From NCBI GenBank assembly GCA_945883455.1, contig CAMCXJ010000018.1:1-19522 (forward strand): DNA of 19,522 nt, written 5' to 3'. The notes below the pieces were generated by a model that was not told the DNA's origin, searched no databases, and saw only the letters and a list, made by a program, of their open reading frames with translations. A program made the position numbers and the translations under genes. Source of the stretch: Prosthecobacter debontii. Lineage in GTDB: Bacteria; Verrucomicrobiota; Verrucomicrobiia; Verrucomicrobiales; Akkermansiaceae. The first letter of the stretch is position 1; each line of letters begins with the position of its first letter. Shown piece after piece: positions 8,942 through 16,717 of the stretch.

Positions 8942-9510
8942 GGCAGCTCGTCGCCCTTCCCCATCCCCGGATCGGTGAGTAAGGTCCAATCGGGCGCACC
9001 TGTATCGATACGGATCATTTCGCTGGCGTAAACGGCATCCTGGTTGCGAGGGTCGATCTCGGCGGCGAGCTGGATGAAGTATCGGGAAAGCATGTGGTTT
9101 TCCCCCTCCGCCTGCTGGAGTAGGAGCTGTCCGCGCGTGAGCAGCAGGCGGGCGAGAACTTGGGAACTGTAATCACCGTCTGCCTTTTCCGGAACGATGC
9201 CTTTTGCCAGTTGGAACTGAATGACGACCGCCAGTTTATTGCGGGGCGAGAGGTGCAGGGCGAGAGCTAGGATGCGCCGTCCCTGTTTCACCGAGGCCAT
9301 CGACGCACCGTCCGTGACGATCGTGTTGGCGGCGTAGGCGGCGAGGTTCGTGGCATACTCGTCGCGCTCGGCATCGAGCATTACCAGATCACGGGTGAAC
9401 GCGCTGGCCTTGATCTGCAGTGGCTCCCACGTGAATTTAGGCTCTTCCGCCATGCACAGTGGGGCAAGCGTGAGCACTGCGAAGATCGGGAATTGCAAAA
9501 TTTTCAACAC
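8938..9510 (-). CDS. Secreted helical-repeat (TPR-like) hypothetical protein
   Basis: About 190 residues with a signal peptide (LKILQFPIFAVLTLAPLCMA, cut before EEP). The rest is mostly helical, with alternating Ala/Leu-rich segments such as ILALALHLSPRNKLAVVIQF and RYFIQLAAEIDPRNQDAVYA that look like tetratricopeptide-type repeats. No ATG lies before the signal peptide; GTG at 9510 or TTG at 9507 is the likely start, and a TTG at 9546 would add residues that do not fit a signal sequence. Its stop overlaps the stop of metallopeptidase A by a few bases, and its 5' end faces the cyclo-ligase gene. No catalytic motif is visible. A scaffold or envelope role is only a guess from the fold. Confidence 0.72.
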   Translation of the reverse strand: MLKILQFPIFAVLTLAPLCMAEEPKFTWEPLQIKASAFTRDLVMLDAERDEYATNLAAYAANTIVTDGASMASVKQGRRILALALHLSPRNKLAVVIQFQLAKGIVPEKADGDYSSQVLARLLLTRGQLLLQQAEGENHMLSRYFIQLAAEIDPRNQDAVYASEMIRIDTGAPDWTLLTDPGMGKGDELP

Positions 9511-9597
9511 ACAACTAGAAGACGGGATAAGATGACCGACTGGCAAGGGACAAATCCTGATGATCTTCTGTCAACTCAACTCGTAAGTGGGCCGACC

Positions 9598-10125
9598 ATG
9601 CCTATCAGAAAAAAAATACTGCGCGAGGAGCTGCGGGAAAAAATCGTGGGAAAAACAGGGGATTCGGCGGGTGTAGTCCGCCTAGTAATGGCATATCTCG
9701 ACAATCACCCAAAGATCCAGGTAGTGGCACTCTTCGCGCCGATACCCGGCGAGGTGGATCTGCTGGCGCTGGTGGGAGATACGAATCGGGTTTGGGTGTT
9801 TCCCAAAGTAACGGGCGAACGTCTTACCTTCTACCATGTCAGAAATTTGAAAAAGGATCTGCTTCGCGGAGCCTACGGAATTCTCGAACCAAACAAACGC
9901 CTGCCTGTCGTTTTCACTGATGAGATCGACCTATTTCTCTGCCCGGGTCTCGGATTTGATAGAAGCGGCGGCAGGATTGGGCGCGGGAAAGGATATTATG
10001 ATAGGACGCTAGCCGAAGCACGGATAGATGCCACTCGCCTCGGGATTTGTTTTGACTTTCAGCTAGTCAACGAAGTGGTCATGGAAGACCACGACATCCG
10101 CATGCACGGCGTGATCGCAGGATAA
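9598..10125 (+). CDS. 5-formyltetrahydrofolate cyclo-ligase (MTHFS family)
   Basis: Predicted cytoplasmic folate enzyme that converts 5-formyl-THF to 5,10-methenyl-THF with ATP. Family features are the basic start PIRKKILREELR, the folate/ATP segment VALFAPIPGEVDLLAL, the LPVVFTDEIDLFLCPGLGFD stretch and the glycine-rich GRIGRGKGYYDRTL phosphate-binding motif, ending near DHDIRMHGVIAG. From 9598 it is 175 residues, slightly short for the family. An in-frame ATG at 9532 would add 22 residues with no family similarity and leave only 21 nt to the divergent gene, so 9598 is preferred, not certain. It ends 42 nt before metallopeptidase B on the same strand and may be co-transcribed with it. Confidence 0.9.
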   Translation: MPIRKKILREELREKIVGKTGDSAGVVRLVMAYLDNHPKIQVVALFAPIPGEVDLLALVGDTNRVWVFPKVTGERLTFYHVRNLKKDLLRGAYGILEPNKRLPVVFTDEIDLFLCPGLGFDRSGGRIGRGKGYYDRTLAEARIDATRLGICFDFQLVNEVVMEDHDIRMHGVIAG

Positions 10126-10167
10126 TCCGATAGCATAGCGCGTCTCCTTACGTATCCCTCCATTGTT

Positions 10168-11310
10168 ATGCAAAAAATCCTTTTCCAACTTGCCCTGTGT
10201 GCCAGCCTAATTTCTACCGTGTCCGCTTATGAGGTGAAAGCCGTCACCCCGGAACAGGCCGCCGAATACAAGCTCGACCCCGCCTTTTTCAGGAAAGGAA
10301 CCGTGACGCAGGACATATTAATCGCCACCTCGGAGCGAGTAGCAGATGTGGCACATCAGGAGGCTGCCTATCTTTTCGATAGGGTGATGGGCACACTGAA
10401 ACCCGAGATCGCGCAACGCATCCGCAAGGACAAAGTGCTCTGCATCCTAGTCGCCCACGACGAACTGACCTCTGACATCCCCCAGTTCAAGAGCGAAAAG
10501 ACCGGAAAGGAACTGGCTTTCTACAACTGGCGCCAACGCGGATTTCTCACCAAAATCGACGAACGTCGCGTGGTGTTTTTCGCCGAGGAAGACGTAATGG
10601 AATACGAGGGCGGCATGCAGATCGAAAGCATCCTAATCCATGAGTTCGGGCATGTGATTCAGTTCGCAGGATTCGACGAGGCACTGGAAAAACGACTGAC
10701 GGATACCTATGATGCCGCGAAAGCCAAAGGAATCTGGAACGACGGTCGAGCCGCCCAGCGCTTCCGCCGCGTGAAAAGCGACGAGCCTGTGAGTCTGCTC
10801 GAGGCACTACTGAAGGCTTTCCCAAAAGAATCCCCCGCCCTGCTCAAAAGCTGCCTGGATGGCGGCGATATCCTTGTGAACGGCCAAGCCGTGAAAGCCG
10901 ACGCGAAGGTCACGCGAAAAGACGAGGTCCTGATCATATTCGGCGGTCCGAAAGAATGTTACGCAATCAAGAACAAGGCGGAGTATTTCGCCGAAGGCGT
11001 GCAAGCGTGGTTTGATACGAACCGCACGATGGACCACGACCATAACCATATCCACACCCGCGCCCAGCTCAAAGGATACGACCCAGGACTCGCTGAGCTT
11101 TGTGCGGAGATACTCGGCGACTCGGAATGGCGCTTCGTTTCCCCGCGGCTGAGGGCGGGAAAGGATCACCTCGGAAAATACACGCCAAGTAAGGCTCCGA
11201 TCGTAGCTGATTCTGACTTCATCGACAACGCCGCCCAAGATTACTACGACGAATATTGGAGTTCCTACTGGACGCGCCTTCGCGGCAAATACCCTGGCTT
11301 GGTGAATTGA
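10168..11310 (+). CDS. Exported zinc metallopeptidase with S4-like insert (paralogue B)
   Basis: 380-residue exported protein; the signal peptide ends around VSA, residue 20. The zincin motif is HEFGH (H158, E159, H162); the predicted third ligand is E272 in NKAEYFAEGVQAWF, matching EYFAEG of the paralogue at 8228-8941. Ligand spacing is 114 residues here versus 52 there. The difference comes from an inserted segment (about residues 205-258) that reads like an S4 RNA-binding domain: a helical SLLEALLKAFPKES part, then LKSCLDGGDILVNGQ and KADAKVTRKDEVLI. A histidine-rich DHDHNHIHTR follows the third-ligand helix. The C-terminus (331-380) is rich in Tyr, Asp and Trp. Function and substrate are unknown; assignment as a zincin is from motifs only. 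Confidence 0.83.
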   Translation: MQKILFQLALCASLISTVSAYEVKAVTPEQAAEYKLDPAFFRKGTVTQDILIATSERVADVAHQEAAYLFDRVMGTLKPEIAQRIRKDKVLCILVAHDELTSDIPQFKSEKTGKELAFYNWRQRGFLTKIDERRVVFFAEEDVMEYEGGMQIESILIHEFGHVIQFAGFDEALEKRLTDTYDAAKAKGIWNDGRAAQRFRRVKSDEPVSLLEALLKAFPKESPALLKSCLDGGDILVNGQAVKADAKVTRKDEVLIIFGGPKECYAIKNKAEYFAEGVQAWFDTNRTMDHDHNHIHTRAQLKGYDPGLAELCAEILGDSEWRFVSPRLRAGKDHLGKYTPSKAPIVADSDFIDNAAQDYYDEYWSSYWTRLRGKYPGLVN

Positions 11311-11457
11311 CCGTCTTCATTTCTAAAACATGAATCATCCGCAAGTTTAAGAGGATCCAATACGCCGTGCGAAGCTATCAAGCGCGGCCATCTCCGACTT
11401 AGACAAACTTTTAAATAAGATTTAAGCCGACTCACGGAAAGGGCCCGACCGCGCGGA

Positions 11458-13722
11458 TTACTGCTGTTGTTGTTGCTGTTGTTGGCGTTGCTGTTCCTCT
11501 TGTTGCTGGCGCTGTTGTTCTTGCTGCTGACGCATTTCCTCCTGCTGTTGGCGGGCACGCTCCTGCTGTTCCTGTTGCTGGCGCATTTCCTCCTGCTGTT
11601 GTCGGGCACGCTCCTGCTGTTCCTGTTGCTGACGCATTTCCTCCTGTTGCTGTCGGGCACGCTCCTGCTGTTCCTGTTGCTGACGCATTTCCTCCTGCTG
11701 TTGTTGGCGACGTACTTCTTCGGCCTGATCACGCTCCGGCATCACTGGGCGTGCTGGCTCAGGTTGCTGCAGCGCGGGTGGCTCCGGAGCTACCGGGACT
11801 TCGGGCTGCACCGGACGTTCTGGCAATTCTGGTGCAACAGGCTGTAAGGGCTGCTCCGGCGCTGGCGGCACGGGGGTATCGGGAGGCTCGGGGGTTACAG
11901 GAATTTCCGGTTGCACCGGACGTTCTGGCATTTCTGGTTCAACAGATGGAACGGGAACGGACGGTGGCTGGGCAGGCAGTTCGATCGCGGGCGGTTCTAC
12001 TTCCGTCGTATCAGCACCAGGAGGAGTTGTAGGATCTGGACGTTGAGGACGATCTGGTATGCTGGGGCGCTCTGGGTCAGTTGTAGGAGTTGGCAAAGTG
12101 GGAATCTCCGCGACGGGTTCTTGGTTATCATCCGGAATGGCGGGCGGTTCGGGAAGGGTCGGGATCGGATCGCTGTCAGCAGCACTTCCGGGGCGCGCGG
12201 GACGATCGGGGCGATCGGTAGGGCTATTCGGAATTTCCGCCACAGGCTGCTCCAGCGGCACCTCGGGAATCGTGCCTGGGATCGTCTCCGGCTGCGGCTT
12301 AGGGATAGGGTTGCGCTCAGCTTCCGCTGCTTTCTCGGCTTCAGCCGCGTCTCTACGGCTCTGTTCGATCTGATCTATCCGCTCTCTCTCGAAGTTTTCT
12401 CGCCCACCCGCATCCACAACGACCTGTTCAGCTTGGCGGATTTCCTCGGCGCGACGGTCACGGAATTCATCGCGCACCTCCGCAGGAAGTTCTTTCGGCC
12501 TGTCGATGGTGACGTCACCGAGATCCCGATTGACGTTTGCGGGACGCAAGGCCTGGTTCCAGCTTGCATCCATGCGCGGCGCGATGACCTGCAGTTCGTT
12601 GCCACGGAATTGCGAGCCAAGCTGGCGGCCCCCGCGCCCAAAGTCCGGGTTTAGGTCAGTGCGGAGGTGATGGATGGGAAACGGCCTACCGATCCGATCA
12701 CATACATTGCGATATCCCGGACCACCGACGAAGACCCGGTTGCCAGTGACTTGATAATAGGTGATGTTCGTGGTGTTGCTGTAAATCACCGTATTCTGCG
12801 CGGGAGGCAGGCAGTAGGGTTGGATGTTGTTTCCAAAATTCCGGTAGCTTACGAAGGAGAAATTCGAGCTACTGATCCCGAAGCTTACCTCCACCGAGGA
12901 ATCCCACGCACGGCCGCGCCATGCGAGCGTTTCGGGCGGCAAGGGCGCCCAGCCAATGTGTCCGGGGCTTTCACGCCATGTCACCCAAGCCGGTGCCCAC
13001 TCACTGCCGGGCACCCACACCCAGCCAACACCGCGCAACTGCGCCCAACGCCCGTAGTGATAGCAGGCCCAGCCGAAAGGCTCACTGGAAACCCATGTCC
13101 AGCCCTGATTCGTGAACGCCCAGCGCCCGCGTGTGTATGGCCTCCATGAAAAATCCCGCACGACCGTGGGCTGATACACATAGCCGTAATTCCTTGTTTT
13201 AAACCACGATCCATAAGCTCCGAGAGGCTCATGGAAATTCCTAAAATCCCCCGTTGGTCCGCTGACAAAATCCTTCTGGGTAACAGGCAGCGCCTTGAGC
13301 GGCTGCCGTCCAGCTAAATCCAACTCGCGCTGGCTGAGTTTTCCCTCAAGACCCGTCAGTTGCCGCTCCTTCTGATCGAGATTTCCCTGCGCTTCGGTCA
13401 TCCTGCGTTCCCGCTCCGCGAGCTCCGCGCTCCGCTTCTCCAGCTCCGCATCCAGCGCAGACTTATCCGCGTTCTTCGCCTCCTCCATCGCCATGCGATC
13501 CTGCTCGATCAGCGTCCGCTCCCGCTCGATTGCATCTCTCTCTGTGAGAAGTTTCTGCTCAGCGAGCTCCGACTCAAGCTGCCTCTGCCGCTCCTCGGCC
13601 TCCGCCGCTTTCTTTTCAAGCTGGCTGAGCTTCGAGCCCTCTTCGTTGGTGGGCTTGTCGCAGGAAATGAGGAAGAGCGATGCAGTCGCGACGGATAACA
13701 ACGTGGATATGCGGGTTTTCAT
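11458..13722 (-). CDS. DUF6600 lipoprotein with coiled coil and Pro/Gln-rich tail
   Basis: 754-residue predicted lipoprotein. The signal sequence ends in a lipobox LISC with lipidated C21. Residues 29-137 are a charged coiled coil rich in Glu, Arg and Gln. Residues about 165-265 match DUF6600: aromatic/Gly-rich YGSWFKTRNYGYVYQPTV, WRPYTRGRW, GWTWVSSEPFGWACYHYGRW, VGWVWVPGSEWAPAWVTWR and HIGWAPLPPE. Residues about 475-665 are proline-rich and contain a near-duplicate PERPVQPE[IV]PV[TA]PEPP at 599-614 and 634-649. The end (672-754) is Gln-rich with a 17-residue repeat. The start at 13722 is set by the lipoprotein signal; the frame is open to 13812. It lies 79 nt after the regulator gene on the same strand. 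The function of DUF6600 is unknown; an envelope structural or peptidoglycan-spanning role is inference. Confidence 0.85.
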   Translation of the reverse strand: MKTRISTLLSVATASLFLISCDKPTNEEGSKLSQLEKKAAEAEERQRQLESELAEQKLLTERDAIERERTLIEQDRMAMEEAKNADKSALDAELEKRSAELAERERRMTEAQGNLDQKERQLTGLEGKLSQRELDLAGRQPLKALPVTQKDFVSGPTGDFRNFHEPLGAYGSWFKTRNYGYVYQPTVVRDFSWRPYTRGRWAFTNQGWTWVSSEPFGWACYHYGRWAQLRGVGWVWVPGSEWAPAWVTWRESPGHIGWAPLPPETLAWRGRAWDSSVEVSFGISSSNFSFVSYRNFGNNIQPYCLPPAQNTVIYSNTTNITYYQVTGNRVFVGGPGYRNVCDRIGRPFPIHHLRTDLNPDFGRGGRQLGSQFRGNELQVIAPRMDASWNQALRPANVNRDLGDVTIDRPKELPAEVRDEFRDRRAEEIRQAEQVVVDAGGRENFERERIDQIEQSRRDAAEAEKAAEAERNPIPKPQPETIPGTIPEVPLEQPVAEIPNSPTDRPDRPARPGSAADSDPIPTLPEPPAIPDDNQEPVAEIPTLPTPTTDPERPSIPDRPQRPDPTTPPGADTTEVEPPAIELPAQPPSVPVPSVEPEMPERPVQPEIPVTPEPPDTPVPPAPEQPLQPVAPELPERPVQPEVPVAPEPPALQQPEPARPVMPERDQAEEVRRQQQQEEMRQQQEQQERARQQQEEMRQQQEQQERARQQQEEMRQQQEQQERARQQQEEMRQQQEQQRQQQEEQQRQQQQQQQQ
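11512..11706 (-). repeat. 51-bp tandem repeat inside the lipoprotein gene
   Basis: The landmark CGCATTTCC on the plus strand recurs at 11531, 11582, 11633 and 11684, exactly 51 bp apart. Each unit encodes a 17-residue block of the form RQQQEEMRQQQEQQERA. Copies differ only at scattered synonymous-looking positions. A degenerate fifth unit and a run of eight glutamines (about 11461-11511) close the gene. The exact multiple of three keeps the reading frame open whatever the copy number. Confidence 0.9.
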
Positions 13723-13801
13723 AAGTGTGCCGGTCTGGTGGCTGGGGTCTTTGACAAAGTTTAGGCGGTTCTGATTCAAAATCCTTTTGTGAAAATTCTC
13801 C

Positions 13802-14458
13802 CTACCGCACATCGATCAAAAAGTCGATATGCGCTGGCGCTCCTTCCGCACCAGCAGCGGGCTTGCGGGAGACCTTCACGCCAAAGGCCCCCTCGATCGC
13901 GCGGCGCTCCATTTCGATCGCACGAGGATGCTTTGCATACACTCGAGCCAACGGATGGTGAAACTCGCGGAGCGTGATGACACCCGTCTCAGGCTCATGC
14001 AGGCAGCTGATAAAAAGCCCTTCCTGCGTGCGAATCTTAGCAAATAGCTGTGCCTTGTAGAGTAGGGTCGTGCCCTTGCTGAGCTTGGTTTTCCACTCCT
14101 CCTCTCGCTCCTTAAAATGCTGGAAAAGCAAACGATCAGGGGCGGTCTCGCCGAAGGCACGTTGGATCTGTTCGAGGATATCCAGAGTGAAACTTTCTGG
14201 GATACTAGGAAAAATGCCCTCTGCCTTTTCCGAAAGCCGATAGAAAATTTCCGGCCTGCCGATTTCCGTGCGGGGGATGCGCGATCGACTCAGGTAGCCG
14301 AGCTTGGTGAGATCCTCGCAATGCTGCTTCACCGTCATGTAGCTGGAGTCCAGCCGACGCGCCAGCTCACTCACCGCCAGCCCCCCGGATACCTTCAGCT
14401 CAGCAAGCGTATCGAGCCATTGCGGCTTGAGCAGATTATGGAAAGCAGGGTGAAACAT
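13802..14458 (-). CDS. Winged-helix transcriptional regulator (COG2345/SufR-like)
   Basis: 218-residue DNA-binding regulator. A winged helix occupies about residues 12-78: AVSELARRLDSSYMTVKQHCEDL is the helix-turn-helix, and IGRPEIFYRLSEKAE the wing, with the GRP-x-x-x-YRL pattern typical of COG2345 regulators. The C-terminal part (about 135-217) follows the same family (TGVITLREFHHPLARVYAKHP), but the cysteines that bind an Fe-S cluster in SufR-type members are absent at the expected places; only C47 and C152 are present, elsewhere. The ATG at 14458 faces the sulfatase gene across 84 nt, and the lipoprotein gene follows 79 nt downstream, so either or both may be targets. The ligand or signal is unknown. 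Confidence 0.8.
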   Translation of the reverse strand: MFHPAFHNLLKPQWLDTLAELKVSGGLAVSELARRLDSSYMTVKQHCEDLTKLGYLSRSRIPRTEIGRPEIFYRLSEKAEGIFPSIPESFTLDILEQIQRAFGETAPDRLLFQHFKEREEEWKTKLSKGTTLLYKAQLFAKIRTQEGLFISCLHEPETGVITLREFHHPLARVYAKHPRAIEMERRAIEGAFGVKVSRKPAAGAEGAPAHIDFLIDVR

Positions 14459-14483
14459 GGGTTAGTTTAGCGGCAAGTCCCCT

Positions 14484-14511
14484 ACCCTAGCTGGAGGTTT
14501 TTTCTTGTCGA
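14484..14511 (-). promoter_or_regulatory. Possible promoter of the regulator gene
   Basis: On the minus strand TCGACA (five of six matches to the -35 consensus) is followed after 16 nt by TAGGGT (three of six to -10), which would place a transcript start about 20 nt before the regulator ATG. The -35 overlaps a plus-strand TTGTCG upstream of the sulfatase, so the two divergent genes may share this control region. Read by eye only. Confidence 0.3.
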
Positions 14512-14542
14512 GAGGGCACATCGGACGGGTTATCTTTCTCAC

Positions 14543-16717
14543 ATGAAAAACCTCGCAACCGTTATTTTTGCCCTCACCCTCACGGCCTTCTCCGCCGAGC
14601 GACCGAACATCCTTTTCATCTTCACCGATGATCACGCCCTGCAGGCCATCTCAGCCTATGGCGGGCGTTTCCAAAAAATCGCGCCGACCCCAAACATCGA
14701 CCGCCTCGCCAAGGAGGGTATGCTTTTCCGGAATTCCTTCTGTGGAAACTCGATCTGCGGTCCCTCCCGCGCCTCCATCCTCACCGGCAAGCACAGCCAC
14801 CTCAACGGCTACATGGACAACGATTCCGGACGCTTCGACGGCGGCCAGCAGACTTTTCCCAAGCTCCTCCAAAAAGCCGGATACGAGACCGCACTCATCG
14901 GAAAATGGCACCTTGTTTCCCAGCCCACCGGCTTCGACCACTGGGAAATCCTCCCCAGCCAAGGTAACTACGTGAATCCCGATTTTATTCAGATGGACGG
15001 CTCTATGAAACGCTTCGAGGGCTACGTCACCGACATTGTCACCGACAAGACCCTCGATTGGCTCAAAAATCGCAAGGATAAGTCAAAGCCCTTCGTTCTC
15101 ATGACTCAACAAAAAGCACCGCACCGGAATTGGGTTCCCGCGCCGCGCCACTACAAGCTCTTCGATGGCATTGAGATGCCGCAGCCACCGACCCTTTTCG
15201 ACGACTACTCGCAACGCATCGAGTCCCTGAAAAAGCAGCGGATGAGCATCGCGAAAGACTTCGAGTGGGGAAATGACATGCTGATGCATGGCAAACCCAC
15301 TGACCCCCGCTTCGGGGGCGAACTGCCCTTCGGGGAATACAATCGTATGAACACCGCTCAGAAAGCCGAGTTTGACGCAGCTTACGGCCCGGAAAACGAG
15401 AAGCTAACAGCCGCGCTACCAACCATGAGCGATGACGATCTCACCCGTTGGAAATACCAACGCTACGTGAAGAATTACCTCCGCGCCGTTCGTGCCGTGG
15501 ACGAGAACGTCGGTCGCACCCTCGAGTATCTGGAGGAATCAGGTCTCGCAGAAAACACCGTCGTCATCTACTCCTCGGATCAGGGCTTTTACCTTGGCGA
15601 GCATGGCTGGTATGACAAGCGCTGGATGTTCGAGGAATCGTTCAAAATGCCTTTCGTGATCCGCTGGCCCGGCGCCGTCAAGCCGGGCGTCGAACCCGAG
15701 GCGATGATCCAGAACATCGATTACGCACCCACTTTCCTCGAAATGGCCGGCGCACCCATCCCCGCCGACATGCAGGGCAAGAGCATCGTCCCCATCCTTA
15801 AGGGCGAGGGCAGAACCCCGGAAGGCTGGCGCGATGCGGTCTTCTATCAATACTCCGGCGAGAACACCCACCGTGTGGCCCGCCACGATGGCGTCCGCGA
15901 TTCCCGCCACAAGCTCATGCACTTTCCTGACACCACCGAGTGGATGCTCTTCGACCTCAAGAATGACCCGCAGGAAATGAAGAACGTCTTCTCCGATCCC
16001 TCGTACGCCAACGACCTCGGAAAAATGAAAATTCTTCACGCCGATCTCAAAAAGCGATACTCTGTTAGTGACTCCACCTTCCCCATGCACCGCAACAAGG
16101 AAGATTGGTGGAAGGAACGCTGGCTCGCGAAGGATTCCGAAATACGCAACTCTAAGGACGCCAAGGTAGTCTTCCTCGGCGATTCCATCACCCAGGCATG
16201 GGAAGACGAGGGTAAGCCGGCATGGGACAAACACTTCGCCCCCCTAGGCGCGGTCAACTGGGGCTATTCCGGCGACCGAACCGAGCACCTCATCTGGCGC
16301 TTGCAGAACGGCAACATCCAGCGCCTCAGCCCAAAGGCTACCGTCATCCTCATTGGCACCAACAACACCGGCCAAAGCAAGCGCCCGGCTGCCGAAACCG
16401 TCGCCGCCATCCGCCACACCCTTGATGACCTAGCATGGAAATGGCCGGACACACAGATCGTTCTCATGTCCGTTTTTCCCCGCGCAGAGAATGCCGGAAA
16501 CCCGCTGCGCAAAATTAACGACGAGATCAACGAACAGCTGAAAACCCTAGTCGACAACAAGCGCGTCCACCTCCTCGACATCAACACGAAATTCATGGAC
16601 ACCTCTGGCACTCTCAACACAGAGCTGTTTCCCGACCAACTCCACCTCTCTCCCGCTGCCTACCAGATCTGGGCAGAAGCACTGACCGCGAAACTCAAAC
16701 TGATCGGAGTGAAGTGA
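14543..16717 (+). CDS. Exported sulfatase fused to a GDSL/SGNH esterase
   Basis: 724-residue two-domain enzyme with a signal peptide (about residues 1-18). Residues 20-505 form a type I sulfatase: metal ligands D29 and D30, C72 in CGPSRASILTGK (predicted formylglycine), GKWHL with K121 and H123, H194 in APH, and SSDQGFYLGEHGWYDKRW with D346 and Q347. Residues about 540-720 form an SGNH/GDSL esterase: VFLGDSITQ with nucleophile S548, GYSGDRTEH, IGTNN with N607, and DQLHLS with D698 and H701. The esterase part resembles PAF-acetylhydrolase-like members. Expected role is desulfation plus deacylation (possibly deacetylation) of a sulfated glycan outside the cytoplasm. No formylglycine-generating enzyme is in the window. 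Divergent from the regulator; no obvious ribosome binding site. Confidence 0.94.
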   Translation: MKNLATVIFALTLTAFSAERPNILFIFTDDHALQAISAYGGRFQKIAPTPNIDRLAKEGMLFRNSFCGNSICGPSRASILTGKHSHLNGYMDNDSGRFDGGQQTFPKLLQKAGYETALIGKWHLVSQPTGFDHWEILPSQGNYVNPDFIQMDGSMKRFEGYVTDIVTDKTLDWLKNRKDKSKPFVLMTQQKAPHRNWVPAPRHYKLFDGIEMPQPPTLFDDYSQRIESLKKQRMSIAKDFEWGNDMLMHGKPTDPRFGGELPFGEYNRMNTAQKAEFDAAYGPENEKLTAALPTMSDDDLTRWKYQRYVKNYLRAVRAVDENVGRTLEYLEESGLAENTVVIYSSDQGFYLGEHGWYDKRWMFEESFKMPFVIRWPGAVKPGVEPEAMIQNIDYAPTFLEMAGAPIPADMQGKSIVPILKGEGRTPEGWRDAVFYQYSGENTHRVARHDGVRDSRHKLMHFPDTTEWMLFDLKNDPQEMKNVFSDPSYANDLGKMKILHADLKKRYSVSDSTFPMHRNKEDWWKERWLAKDSEIRNSKDAKVVFLGDSITQAWEDEGKPAWDKHFAPLGAVNWGYSGDRTEHLIWRLQNGNIQRLSPKATVILIGTNNTGQSKRPAAETVAAIRHTLDDLAWKWPDTQIVLMSVFPRAENAGNPLRKINDEINEQLKTLVDNKRVHLLDINTKFMDTSGTLNTELFPDQLHLSPAAYQIWAEALTAKLKLIGVK

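Noticed and set aside
11512..11706. CRISPR-like regular repeat array
   Set aside because: The units are contiguous with no variable spacers, the period is a multiple of three and they lie inside a coding frame, so this is a coding tandem repeat.
11467..11847. Plus-strand frame encoding a leucine-rich, membrane-like protein
   Set aside because: It is the antisense reading of the Gln-rich repeat of the lipoprotein gene (CAG/CAA read backwards gives CTG/TTG leucines). The minus strand has the lipobox, the DUF6600 domain and a sensible start.
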